Below, piece by piece: positions 34,265 to 45,976 of a DNA stretch of 64,000 nt (its first letter is position 1; each line of letters begins with the position of its first letter). The translations under genes and the position numbers were made by a program. The notes beneath the pieces are model-generated. The model was not told where the DNA came from. It made no database searches and saw nothing but the letters and a program-made list of their open reading frames with translations. Source of the stretch: Turnera subulata (lineage: Eukaryota; Streptophyta; Magnoliopsida; Malpighiales; Passifloraceae); contig JAKUCV010007488.1 of NCBI GenBank assembly GCA_028386065.3, positions 1-64,000 on the forward strand, written 5' to 3'.

Positions 34265-37200
34265 CTATTTTGAACTGTTCATCTCTTGCTTAATGATCTT
34301 TACAGCTTCAGAGACTCCATCCTGCAAAATTGTAAACACGAAACAAATTACTCATAGTGTTGAGCAGCAATAGCTTTCAGTATCAGAAATCAATCAACAT
34401 TGGATAACAGGGTAAGAGTTTGGGTAAAAAGTTGGCTAGTAGTGCACAAACTCGGACATGTATATATTGATTAAATAAAACTCCCTTGGCCTTACAAACA
34501 CGTTGGAGACAATACATAAGAGTTGCTGAATGACAGTCTTTACCTCACGTGAGATTCTTTCAGCAATTTCCAGAGCTCGTTCTTTAACCTCAGGAGATAG
34601 TGCGTCTTTTAGAGCCCTCAAAAGCACATTTGCTGCAATCCTGATGCTCGAGTCGTCCAATTTATCAGGAATGAAATGATTCCTATTCAATGGTTCTGGG
34701 GCAACTCCAATCCAGTGCATCTTCTCAGCCCAGTAGAACTGATCCAGCATAAATGGACACAATATCTGTCATATGAAATGCAAGGTAAATTGATTGAGAG
34801 ATGTAGGGACATATTAGAAGTAATAGCATAGAATTAGCAACCACCACACGCTTAAGATCATGCAGATCATGAATCCCAAGATTAGTCATCTTCATTTGTA
34901 AGACAGGGTGGGAAAGTGGAAGAAGAAGAAACTGGAGGCGAAGAATCATTCATTCATCAAGAGCACATCAGCCAGTGGAAATGGCTGTGCATTCACAAAC
35001 CTGAATTTGACAGATCTCACTACTTGGCCGCCTATAGAGGGTAGCATATATATTAATTGCAGAACATTTTCATTTTGTACCAATTGATAAAATTTTAAGT
35101 TTTGGCTTGCCCATGATGTGCAGGTGAAATAAAAAAATTGGAGCAAAATTTTCTTTATCTACATGAGATCTACAATAATGAAGAAAGGTTTAGATTTGCA
35201 AGAGACCTGTGGGATTCCTGCATGTAGTGCCGAAGCAGTGGATCCACTAATTTATGAACAACAGCAACACAGTGAATCACAGTTAGATCTGATACATTTT
35301 GTACACAATAATGTCAAGGTTAATGGAAAACATCCTACCTGCCCCCATGATGAATGGCTGCTGAACATCTTGGGAATAGCCATTTGTATGACATCATACT
35401 GTTTTGCATGACAAGAAGATGCCGAATAAAAATGAAAAAAAGAAGCAATTATCAGATATATTGATGTAACCAAGAAAAAGAAATTAGTTATTCCACCTAG
35501 CACTCATGATGCAAAGCAGCCTGGTGAATGGTACTGAATATTGATAGAAGATTCAATTATTCGGTTTTACAAGTTTTGAGTCACAGTTAATTTTGGATTT
35601 AAATCAGTGAAACCCATAGGAAGCATAGGAACTCCCCACCCCCAGCCCCCACCATGCCCCAACCGTGCAATACTTTTACACTGCTCTTTTTGCTATGTGC
35701 CTATAGTTTTTCAAATGTTCCATTAAGAAAGTGAATCAAGAAATACACACCCAGGAAAGCAGAAGAGCCGGCCATCAAAGAGACAGACGCCCTCTTCGTT
35801 GTACTCTCTCTCAGATTGACTAGAGGTTTCAGCGCCAATAACTTTTACAGCTTCATCCAAAGGTTCGTATCCAGCAGTAAAAAGTATGAATCTATAGTTT
35901 GTGATCCCCAGGACAGTTTGGAGAACCTGAAGGAATGCACGAGGGTTCCGCAGGAAGCCCATGCTGCAGAAAGAAAAGAAACACAGTTTTAAGACTATTT
36001 AAGTAATAAAAGTAAAACCAGCCTAACGCTTAGGTCAACCTCATCTTGACTGCATTTTCAAATACTGTAGTTCCTCCTATTAACTGTTATTCCTTAACCT
36101 AATATTCCAACAGTCAATTACACTGATAATTACAACAATGGAAATATCTATTATTGATAAGGCGGAGAAACTTTGGACAAAATTATGACAGTAGCAAAAC
36201 CTGCCTTCCAGCAGAACTTAGTCCTATGAAAATGGGAGGCACTGAAGCTGGAGATCTCAAAAAATGATGTAACTTGAGATGAACTGAACATATTTCGCCT
36301 TTTGTTCTCTCATTCTGCAGAGAACAAGGTGCTGAAATTTCTCCACACTTCTTACACGAAAATTGCCATTCCATGGGGAGAAACCAAAACCCACAAACAC
36401 GAACATTTGATGGCCAATAGTCTGTCAATGTGCTACCACTATTAGTAAGGCAATGGAATGCCCACTTCTATTGTGAGTTGCACCTAGCAATCCATGAGTG
36501 CCATGATCACAAAATGATAATTTCGATTAATTTCAACACATTATGATCCTTGACATGATATAGATGATAGATGGAAAATATATTTAGTGGTTTGCTGTTA
36601 CCTGGGCATTCAACAATATCTTTGCTAAATCCATACCTGGAAAACAGATGCCAATTTTTTGAGGCCAAATATAAATCAGCATGCTAACTAATAAAGAGGA
36701 ACAGTAGTGAGCAAAAACTGCTGAGCATATTCTACCTCTTATTTACATAATTATTTTAACCATGCCATTTAATTACTCAGCTACTTAAACAGTAAAATCC
36801 ACAAGTGACAAAATGGTCCGCTAACACTTTCACAGGAAACTCCGAAGCCTGTGGAAGTGAAAATTTAGTAGCCATTTACTACTGCAGGAGCGTGGAAAAC
36901 AGCATAACCACCCATTTTCTTTTGCTTGTTTGAGCTTTGATAGTTCCAGTACTGTAAAGGTTTTGTTTTAGAAAAGCATAACTTACAGCAGCAGGGGAGA
37001 TGAAGGCCAATCATGCCAAGTGGGAAGACCTGTTACTGGATCCTGGATTAAGTGAAGAAGACATTCGACGAATTAAAATCCTAGTTTTGCAACAAAAAGG
37101 TAAAGCACCAGCTTGCGGAAATATGAGAAAGCATTCATTCATCAAGCAAGTCCCATATTAAAAACCATTAACTGTAAAAGGGCAAGAACTCAGATTTAAA

Positions 37201-38580
37201 TCATCACTTCTCCAGGAGCCCCAATTGTTAGTAAAAAGTGGCCACATCCAATGAGTCACATCTTTCCAGCAGACCTACGTTGAACAATAGTTTTTTAATT
37301 CATTCAGTTGAAAGGTTGTAGACTTGTAGAAAAGAAACAAAGTAGGAGGCTGTTAATGTAAACATATCTAAACATGGTAGAAACAATCCAGAGGCTGAGA
37401 AATAAATTTTACATTTTCTACGAGTTAAGATCGCTTTTGAATCGATCAGATGGCAAGTATCAGCCCACCTTACCAGAAGGAGCTGCTTGGAGACATTTAT
37501 ACAAGAGTGGAAGCTCCATCCTGAAGTGATTCTCAAATGCTGAAGGCGCACTGGAAAGACATTGAGAACATGCGAAAAGAAACTTTATTTTCAACACATA
37601 AGTGAACTATATTCTCACAGCCGGTGAACAAGTTCAAACAGGCATATATTGTAAGAACTTCCAAAAGAAATATGCAAGGCATAGATCCTTTCCCTACTAC
37701 CTATATGGTACAACATAAGGAGCTGCAATGATGCAACGAACACGAAAAAGCTCCGCAAGGCTCCACCCTTCCTGGACCAAAAGGAGGAAATACAGAACGT
37801 TTCATTAGTTTGACACTTCCTTCAACAAGAATGAAATAGCCATAAGAGGCCCCCCCTCCCCTACACACACAGACACAAGGGAAAGAAAAGAAACTACCAG
37901 CGCAAAGAAATTGATCAGGATAAAATCACTCTCCATGCTCGGGCCCGGCCCGAAAATCTGTTCAACCGCAGAATAGCATTGTTGTCTATGTTCTCTAGTG
38001 ATAGCCTTTTTCTGCAGGGAAAAATCTATCTCCTCTGGCACAATAAAGGAGACAAGTACATGTTTCACGAGTTGGAATAAACAGTAACTGACAAATTGCA
38101 AGCTAGCAGCAATACTAACAGTCACATCTGAAACTAAGTCAAAAATTTGGATGGTAAGAAGAGAACCTGCAGAATCGTGATTCTCGGGAACGGAAAGAAC
38201 TGGCGGCGATTCGATAGCGACGAAACCGACGTGTCGCTCTTCCAAGTGAGGAGCCAAACTCTGCGAGAAACAATCACGATCTTATTCCGATTCCTAAGCA
38301 GAGAAAAGTTAAAAAGAGATCGAAAAGGAAAAGGAGAAACCTCGTGAGCTGAATGTGTGACGAGAACGACACGGTGTCGTTTCTGATCAACGGCGAAAGC
38401 AGCGGCGATTGCCTGAGGAGAGGAAACGAATTTTTAAAATTTTGCTAATCAAAACCTTATACAGTAGAAATGAGCCTATGCGTTTGTGTGTTTGGTAGTT
38501 ACTGCGATAGGGTAAACATCGCCTTTGGTGCCAAAAGCCATGAACGCCGCTATTGCTTTTCTGCTCTCCGTCTCCTCCAT
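34265..38580 (-). CDS. UGT80-like (sterol 3-beta-glucosyltransferase family) glycosyltransferase, intact
   Basis: I read 15 exons: 38580..38503, 38412..38341, 38260..38167, 38034..37898, 37771..37701, 37550..37469, 37274..37173, 37042..36987, 36636..36602, 36421..36205, 35963..35751, 35398..35339, 35246..35207, 34765..34544, 34321..34265. They sum to 1536 nt (511 aa) with frame kept throughout. GT1-type enzyme using UDP-sugar. The N-terminus AFMAFGTKGDVYPIA is the Gly-rich acceptor-side loop. The C-terminus has the donor motif SAAIHHGGSGSTASALHAG and then CPFMLDQFYWAE, as in UGT80 sterol glucosyltransferases and most like Arabidopsis At5g24750. Substrate is inferred only from family. The exon 10 donor appears to be GC (AAG|GCAGGT). 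The unit 1 copy is dead, so this is the only functional copy here. Confidence 0.87.
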
Positions 38581-38899
38581 TCTCCGGCTTCGCTTGCTCA
38601 CTGGAAAAAAAAAAAAAAAAACCGGAGGGGAAGATCCCGTAGCTTTCCCGGACTGGAATTCTAACCGCGCCAAGCGAGAGAGATACTGCGTCGTTTTGGC
38701 GGATTCGGGAAAGGCAACGAGGGCCGAAAAGGTTTGGGCTCTATTTTGGGTTTAACGAGACCTGATCAGAATTGGGCTGGAATGGCCGTTGAGATTGACG
38801 GTTTTCGGCACTTGTAACTTTTGAAACGCAATTGGGCTGCATGAGACAACGAGGAAGGGGAATGGTAACAGAGGATACCATTAGTCAATTTTTTTTTTT

Positions 38900-39157
38900 C
38901 AGATTCTTTTTAGAAAACTATTTTTTTAAAAAAAAATTAGTCAACCAAAATTCATTAAATCTAGTCAACCAATAAACTTTTTTTTCTTAGTCTTAAAAAA
39001 AAAAGATGAATGAATCCAATAATTTTTTTTCAAGAAATCTATAGTTGATCTTTTTTTGGTTTTATAAAATCGACTAATTTTTGTTAGTCGTAGTATGTAA
39101 AAAGAATAAATAAAGGAATCGTACTCTTCAAAGAGGGAGTAGCGGGATGATAATAGG
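38900..39157. other. AT-rich spacer, unit 2
   Basis: Matches unit 1 at 28200-28460. No gene. Confidence 0.45.
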
Positions 39158-39172
39158 TTTTAGACAAAGTTT

Positions 39173-39879
39173 TTTTTTTTTTGATAAAGGAGCATTCTTC
39201 ATTCATATAAACGATCTGGAGATACATAATTGAAGATCTAATAGAACAAAAGCATAAGAAAAATTCAACCTAAGAATTCTTCCCAATCTACTATAAAGAA
39301 ACACATAACGAGATCTTTCTCCTTCAAAAGAGGATTTACAACAGCACTCTGCTCTCGCGGGCTTCATAACCTGTATCGTCCGTGCAACAACCACCAAGCC
39401 AACAGGTGAAGGCGATGCATACATGTAGGGTGAAATATCTCGTTGTTGGTGGATTTCTACAGTAGACGAAGAATTGTTCTTGAAGTCGAATCTTTCTCCA
39501 TGGCTTCTGGCTCCCATAGTGTTATTTGAATCGAGAAAACAAACCCACAAAAATAGGACTAAACTCACAAAAAGTGAGACAGAACTAACAAAAAGTGAGA
39601 ATAAACCCACAAACAGTGAGAATAAAAACAATAGAACTCACAAAAAGTGAGAATAAACCCACAAAAAGTGAGAATAAAAATAACAAAACTGAAAAATAAA
39701 AGGGAAAAAGCTAACTGGTGGGGGCTTACCGCCGGAAAAAAAAGTCGTCGGCGACAGCCCCAATATGTAGATCTAGGGTTTTTCTCTGAGAGAAAGAGAG
39801 AAAGAGAAAAAACCTTAGCCTTTTCCTGCTGCTTCCCCATCTCCTATTCTTAATTGGAGAGTTTGTAAAAAAAAAAATA
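39173..39879 (-). mobile_element. LINE-like retroposon copy, internally deleted, with target duplication
   Basis: A poly(T) at 39171-39182 (poly(A) on the minus strand) follows a LINE-type 3' end (minus strand: TATATGAATGAAGAATGCTCC just before the A tail). The 14-bp tttagacaaagttt flanks it at 39159-39172 and 39880-39893. The 5' end (39720-39870) reads like a LINE 5' UTR with a pyrimidine-rich CTCTCTTTCTC stretch and AAACCCTAGATC. No RT domain fits in 707 bp. It is absent from unit 1. Confidence 0.7.
39545..39690. repeat. CTCACAAAAAGTGAG palindrome array
   Basis: Inside the LINE-like copy, cacaaaaagtgagaataaa-type units repeat about five times (for example near 39567, 39588, 39608, 39638, 39659). 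Several contain the perfect inverted pair CTCAC/GTGAG. Confidence 0.8.
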
Positions 39880-40633
39880 TTTAGACAAAGTTTATTAGTT
39901 TGGAAGATAAGTTCAAATCCAATTTGACGATTGTTCATGTAATGTTAAGTTTGCCTTGTTTCTCAAAAAAAAAAAAATGTTAATTCGACAAAAAAAAATG
40001 TTAAGTTTGCCTTGGGCAGTCCCCAATATTATTAATTTGGCAGATGCCAAAAAGTAAAAAAAAAAATGGCAGATAAGTTCAACGCATGATCACATCTAGA
40101 TTTGACATATTTGAAAAATTTTATCATTTGGGACTCTCCAATATTATCAGTTGTGGACCACATCCTAGATTTAACTTGAAAATAATTGCATTCAATTCCT
40201 AAATAATAAGCAATAAATTAGGAAATGAAAAAGCTGAGAAGGACTGTTCACAACTAATAATACTTCGGAGGGTGTGCGATTATAAATTTTTTCATATTAG
40301 ATATTCATTAATGACAATCATTCCTTGTATCATTTCTTTTTCCTTGGTATCTAGATACACATGTAAACATAAAAACATTAAGCAATAACAGACGTGACTG
40401 ATTTGGCTAGGTCCTCGGATATATACTTTTACATACATATCCACGAAATTCAAGTCTTCAAACAAACACTGGATTAAAACAACAGGGCCACCTTCCCAGA
40501 TTAGATGCCATATTCACCTACTTACTTGGATTAGGAAAACTCGCATTGTCCTTTGCACCACAATCAGATTTCCTTCCCTTAATTAGTTTCTTAAATCTGA
40601 CCAACCGTCACCATCTTTGCAAACATGCATGAG

Positions 40634-40640
40634 TATATAA
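40634..40640 (+). promoter_or_regulatory. Probable TATA box of the second BAHD gene
   Basis: TATATAA in the same GAGTATATAACTGTG context as in unit 1, but now 614 bp from the ATG because the foldback element lies between. Confidence 0.55.
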
Positions 40641-40662
40641 CTGTGCACAATCAGCCTTCAAT

Positions 40663-41124
40663 CGGGTTTTCGGGTTTTTTAGGCCCCCGTGTTTAGTGGT
40701 TTGGCCAATTTGGTACCCCGACATTTTTTTTGGCCGGGCATATACCCCGAGATTCCATGGGCAGGCCAAACGTATACCCCTGGTCAGGCACCTGCTGACG
40801 TGGAGGCTGCCCGGGTATTTGCGCGTGTTACTGTAGCAAAATGACGTCGTTTTAAGTGAGAAAACGATGTCGTTTCATGCCACGTCGGACACAAGTGGCT
40901 TAGTGGGGCCCACTTCACTCAAAGCCAATCCTCTAAAACGACGTCGTTTTGCTACAGTAACACGCGCAAATACCCCCGACAGCCTCCACGTCAGCAGGTG
41001 CCTGACCAGGGTTATACGTTTGGCCTGCCCATGCAATCTCGAGGTATATGCCCGGCCAAAAAAAATGTCGGGGTACCAAATTGGCCAAACCACTAAATAT
41101 AGGGGCCCAAAAAACCCGAAAACC
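40663..41124. mobile_element. Foldback/MITE-like element with about 190-bp terminal inverted repeats
   Basis: The left arm (about 40663-40855) and right arm (about 40930-41124) are near-perfect reverse complements. Termini read GGTTTTCGGGTTTTTT on both strands; matched inner blocks include TTTGGCCAATTTGGTACCCCGAC, CACCTGCTGACGTGGAGGC and ACGCGCAAATACCC. The 10-bp agccttcaat flanks it at 40653-40662 and 41125-41134. Unit 1 has the single empty site agccctcaat at 29439-29448, proving insertion after the duplication. A 10-bp TSD with long TIRs suggests a Mutator-like non-autonomous element. It holds several TGACGTCG/AACGACGTCGTT palindromes. Confidence 0.93.
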
Positions 41125-41253
41125 AGCCTTCAATACACAAACCATTCTAAAATCAATAAACTGATTGAAGCAAAACAATTTTCTCATCAATATTGCAAAT
41201 TTAGAGTAACGAGAGAAAAAAAAAAAAGAAGAAAAAAGAGAAAATACAATACA

Positions 41254-42582
41254 ATGAGTGTGAAAGTAGAGAGCACAAAGGCAATCAAGCCGGTGTATGG
41301 AAGCATCTCCCCCACCACAACAAAATGTATGCCTCTCAGTGTCTTTGACAAGTACACTTACGATTGCCATTTCTCTGTCATTTATGCATATCGTGCACCA
41401 ACACCATCAAATGAAGTCCTCATAGAAGGCCTTGAAAAAGTCTTGACACAATACCGCGAGTGGGCAGGAAGATTAGTTGAGAATGAGAAAGGAGTTCGTG
41501 TAATTCTCCTAAACGATGAAGGTGTAAAGGTAGTAGAGGCAACAGTGGAGGATGCCACAATTGATGAGTTTATGCCATCAAGCCCATCTCCTGTTGTGCT
41601 AAGCCTTCATCCTAGCTTAAAGGACCCGGAGGCATTGATGCAACTTCAGCTTACAAAGTTCAAGTGTGGCTCCATGACCATAGGCGTCACAGCACACCAC
41701 TTTGTGGCCGATGGAGGATCTGCCAGCCAATTCTTCGTTGCATGGGGAAAAGCATGCAGGGGAGTTGGAATGGGCCCGCCCCCTTTTCATGACCGCACCA
41801 TTTTCGACAATCAAGAAAAACCCAGTATCATATATGATGATCATATAGGTGTGGAGTTTAAACGCAAGAAGATTACTAAGGAGGTTCCTCAATTTAGTCA
41901 TGATGTGAATGACATTGTGTTCGAGAAAGTTCACTTCCCATTAGACTTCATCAAAGAACTGAAATCCAAGGCTTCTGCTTCTCAGCCTAACGGAACAGGA
42001 AATGATCACATTAAGCCTTATAGCACCTTTGTGTGCCTTCTTGCTCATCTATGGAGAGCTATAACAAAGGCTCGAGGACTTGATGGGTGCATGACAACTA
42101 AGGGGCGAATCGCTGTTAATGGTCGCCGGCGAATGAATCTTCAAGTCCCCGATGAGTACTTTGGCAACTTGGTCTTGTGGGCAACTCCAACAACTAAGGT
42201 TAAGGATCTTCAGGAAAAGCCGGTGTCATATGCAGAGAAGCTCATCCACGATGCCATTACAAATGTGAATGACAGTTATTACAAATCCTTCATCTACTTT
42301 GCAACCCACAAGGTAGAGGAGGAAGACCTTGTCCCCACTGCAGATCCAAGCAAGAAGTATGCCTCCCCTGACGTGCAAGTTGAGAGCTGGCTGAACTTAC
42401 CTTTCTGTGACTTTGATTTTGGTGGAGGAAAACCGTATCTATTCATGCCATCCTGTTTTCCGATAGAGGGACTAATGTTTCTTTTACCTTCACCTGAGGG
42501 TGATGGAAGTGTGGATGCAATGATTGCTCTCTTCCGGGATAATTTAACTTCTTTCAGAGAAGTCTGTCTTCTGCTAGTCTAA
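41254..42582 (+). CDS. BAHD acyltransferase, agmatine/amine hydroxycinnamoyltransferase-like (copy 2)
   Basis: Intronless, 442 aa from the ATG that matches copy 1 (SVKVESTKAIKPVYG). HxxxD is HFVAD; the DFGWG motif is DFGGG as in copy 1. It differs from copy 1 by scattered substitutions and a short insert (NGTGNDH) near residue 245, and has no disabling change. The frame is open upstream to 40867, so an in-frame ATG inside the foldback element could add 129 residues; I take the conserved ATG as the real start. A phenolamide-type N-acyltransferase role is inferred from clade resemblance. Core promoter and coding sequence are separated by the foldback element, so its expression probably differs from copy 1. 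Confidence 0.9.
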   Translation: MSVKVESTKAIKPVYGSISPTTTKCMPLSVFDKYTYDCHFSVIYAYRAPTPSNEVLIEGLEKVLTQYREWAGRLVENEKGVRVILLNDEGVKVVEATVEDATIDEFMPSSPSPVVLSLHPSLKDPEALMQLQLTKFKCGSMTIGVTAHHFVADGGSASQFFVAWGKACRGVGMGPPPFHDRTIFDNQEKPSIIYDDHIGVEFKRKKITKEVPQFSHDVNDIVFEKVHFPLDFIKELKSKASASQPNGTGNDHIKPYSTFVCLLAHLWRAITKARGLDGCMTTKGRIAVNGRRRMNLQVPDEYFGNLVLWATPTTKVKDLQEKPVSYAEKLIHDAITNVNDSYYKSFIYFATHKVEEEDLVPTADPSKKYASPDVQVESWLNLPFCDFDFGGGKPYLFMPSCFPIEGLMFLLPSPEGDGSVDAMIALFRDNLTSFREVCLLLV

Positions 42583-43145
42583 ATCTTGCAAACTCTTAGG
42601 TTCTGTGGAGATAGTCCTGTTGTAATGGTGTTTGTTTTCTTTTATACATATTCTGGGTAGGGGACTTGAGGGTAGGTAATTATAAGCAGGTCAGGAGCCA
42701 TGTCTGCAGTGTCTTTGCCGCGAGGGAGCAACATTACTCCTCGTAACTCATCATCTGACTTGTCGAGCACCTCTGTTCCTGTTCTGCACTTGCAGCTCTT
42801 ACAAGACACTATTTTGCTATATCCGATAAACCAAATATTGAAGTTTTAAGAATCACATTAAGCCTATTAATGTAAGGAAATAATAATGATAGAGAAAGGA
42901 GGATTGAGCTGCAAAAAAAGAAATATAAAAAATGGAACTTTTCTTGTCAGCCATTTGTGATCACAATGGTATAACAATAATATTTGTCATTTACACCTTT
43001 CTCGTGAGTAGCTCATAAATTTGTGAAAACAAAAAGATATGAATAAATGAACAGCCTCGCTTAATAATTATTCTATCCTTTCTGTTGTACCAATGTGTAT
43101 AAAACTTCCTTTTTCAGTGTCTCTCATCTATGCTCTTTTCTGCAT
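42583..43145. other. 3' flank of BAHD copy 2 and SGS3
   Basis: Convergent 3' ends. Similarity to unit 1 ends near 43105. No gene. Confidence 0.5.
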
Positions 43146-45976
43146 CTAAAAATGATGGTTGTTGCTTGTTTCTGCACCTGGGTTATTTCGGTTATACTTC
43201 TCTAGCAGTAGTGTTAGCGCACTTTCAAATTCTTTTTCCAATTCCAGCTGTTCCTCCCAGTACCTCTTCGCACTTGCAGTCCTCTTTTCTTCATGGCCTT
43301 TAATCAGCATTTTCCTCTCTGCTTCGAATTCTTCCATCTCTTTATCCTGTAGCTTTACAATGCTGGCAATGTCCTCCGCCCTGGTTGCAGGAGAGAATTT
43401 TCCCATCATATTGTAAACTTATCATCCTCAGAATTTTTGGATATCAGTCAACTAATTTTTTATTCCATCACAGCTTCCAATTACTTAAAAATATGGCAGA
43501 TAATACGTTTATTGAACATTCAAATGAGTAATGCTACGGTACGGTGGATGTTTGTTGGCTGAGGCAGATATTGCGAAAGAATGGTCGGTTGCAATTTCTT
43601 TTGGACTGGGATGTAAAGGGTTATGAACGTTCGCAACTGACACCACCCACCAACTTGTTTTTTCTCCTGACCAAGAAGTTATAAGGCTTGCCTATCAAAC
43701 TAGCTTAGAATGCTGGTCTGTAACTGGTTTTGTTCCTGAACTGAAAACCTCCAGTACCTTATGAAAATACATCATATGGAGTTTTCATAGAATTGGGTAC
43801 ATCTGCAAGGAAAATGTTATTGTGTTGTGGCATGAGGCAATGTTACCTGTTTGTATCCTGCATGGCAGAAAGATTTCCATTCGCCTGAAGAAATTTATTT
43901 CGCTTTTCCTGCTGCAACCTCTCAAACTCATCTTCTTTTGCAGCTATAGCTTGATGGACAACCTTGATTTGATCCTGGAAAAATTCTTCTAAAGCATCCA
44001 TCTGAAGATAAATGCGGTAAATTTGAGTTACATCACTTGTACTGATTCGGACATCCGAAAGAGCTAGACAAAAGATATTACCTCTTCCTTGTGCTGCTCA
44101 TGCAGCAGATTACTACGATGTGTCACAATGCGGTTTTCTTTCTCAGCCTTCTGCAGCTTCTTGCTCAACTGGCACACAGAATCGGCAAGAGCTTGGTTCT
44201 GCCTTTGTTCTCGAGCATAACCGTTCTTGAGCTTGCTGAGCTGCTGACAATCTTCACTCATTTGTTTTATGTTGCTCTCAACTGCCTCTTGGTATGATCT
44301 CATTTCAAACTTTAGTCTGGACCTCCCTAACCATGTATAAATGTGGTTGAGCTTACATAAAGATTATCAAACTGGATGGAAGAAATAGTGAGGCACAGAA
44401 ATGAAATCAAGCATAATTATTCATCACAGCATGATAATTCAAAATTTTCTTTCAGTTACTCTCAATCAAAACTCAAGACTCATGTATGGATCCATCAACC
44501 ACCAAAGGGTGGAGAGACTATCTTCTTTTTGTAAATCGTCACGTAATTGGACTACGGACTACCATCTCAAAACCAACTTAATTATGACAAACACAAAGAG
44601 ATAAGAGTACCTTGACAATGCTGGTTGAAGAGATCCAAATCCTCCTGTGAAGCCAGGTACCCATAAAGCTGGCGTTTCCCTCCTGAACAGAACAAAACTC
44701 TTTTCCGATCCCAAGCAACCCTGTCTCTTCCTTGATGTTTAAAATGCATATGCAGGCGAGCAGCCTCTAAATACCCTGCTCCCGAGCTCTCAAATATCAA
44801 CACACTCATCCCTCTATGCCCCTGTGGACCATATGCATGCCGTGCTTTCACTGCTCCATATGAGCTGAAATGATCCATAAGCTCTTGATTTCCCATGCCA
44901 GTCCACTGCTAAGATTCAACATTTGATGTAAAAGAGTTAGATTTAGACAGGATATAGAAGTCATTCTTCCCATAAGACAGTCATTACATTAGACACTTCT
45001 CGGGGATTGGAAACAAACTGTGTCAAAGAAGAAGCCATTACATTACCTTCCCATTTTCCTCCTGCTCATATCTTGTATTCAAGATGAAAACCATAGGAGG
45101 CCAAACTATTTCATAGTCCTTAACCTTTCCATTTAGACCTTCCCATTTACCCAACACTTCTCCTTCTGGGACAATTACAATTCCCCTATTATGCATCTCC
45201 TCATCCAAAGTTTCAGCAAATATACGGTGAAGCCTTGCCCTTCTCGTCTGTTTTGTCTTCGCATGAAACATTAAGGGATGCACACCTCTGTACCAGTCAA
45301 TGGCGCCAGAACCTCCGCTGCAAGCAGGGCAGTGCCACTCCCTTGTGGATGAACTGATCTCCTCGTCACTCATTTTATCCAATACAGAGAAGAATGCCCT
45401 GAACCACTTGCTCCGTTTCAGCGCCTCAAAATTTAATCCTCTATCACCAAAATCGGAATCATATTCCAAAACATCATCCTCGTCACTGTCAAACACAATT
45501 TCATCATCAAAATCGCTGTAGTCATCATCATCAACAACAGTCACATTAACATCCCCACTGGGATTATTAGCCTTCAAGACAACTTCTTCGTTGACCCAGC
45601 TTTGAACTTGAGGAGCAGCAGCCAAATTATTACTCTGATGAGAGGACAATTCAGGGAAATTCTTCAGGTCACCATTAAACTCAGGGAAATTCTTCAGGTC
45701 ACCATCCTGAGAGGACAATGCAGGGAAATTCTTCAAGTCACCATTCTGAGACTTAAGGGTATTGCCATTGCTTTGCAACCCCACTTTCTGCATCAAGTTG
45801 GAACCTTTCCATGGATTTGGAGCTGGGTTTTTGGCACCCCATGCGTTTACACCAAAATTTCCAACTTGTGCAGAAGTTGTAGGAGCAATCTTTGCCACAT
45901 TGACTGGCCTAATAACAGATGCTCTTTTATACACACTCCCTAATTGGGGAAAGGAGTCACTTTTCCCATCCATCAT
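43146..45976 (-). CDS. SGS3: SGS3, suppressor of gene silencing 3
   Basis: Five exons: 45976..45047, 44905..44611, 44326..44082, 44001..43847 and 43380..43146 (619 aa, the usual SGS3 length). SGS3 binds and stabilises RNA for RDR6 in siRNA bodies and is needed for tasiRNA production and antiviral and transgene silencing. Order: low-complexity N-terminus, acidic patch (150-175), zf-XS zinc finger with CPAC (216-219) and His residues to about 240, XS RNA-binding domain (about 285-405), and C-terminal coiled coils. Residues 79-111 hold three imperfect GDLKNFPxLSS repeats, absent as an array from the Arabidopsis protein as I recall it. The start could be either of two adjacent Met codons. Confidence 0.95.

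Larger units (their letters stand above)
33907..43105. repeat. Tandem segmental duplication, unit 2
   Basis: Second copy of the UGT80-like/BAHD block. It is longer than unit 1 mainly because of two insertions absent from unit 1: the LINE-like copy at 39173-39879 and the foldback element at 40663-41124. Confidence 0.93.

Noticed and set aside
39203..39840. Minus-strand ORFs in the LINE-like copy
   Set aside because: Low-complexity hydrophobic translations of the repeat array and pyrimidine-rich leader; no domain.
40867..41253. N-terminal extension of BAHD copy 2 as the true start
   Set aside because: It lies inside the foldback element and is absent from copy 1; BAHD homology starts at 41254. 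Kept only as a finding about read-through.
29549..42582. BAHD genes as shikimate HCT (lignin)
   Set aside because: The N-terminal region fits the amine N-acyltransferase clade better than HCT/HQT, and the DFGWG motif is altered.
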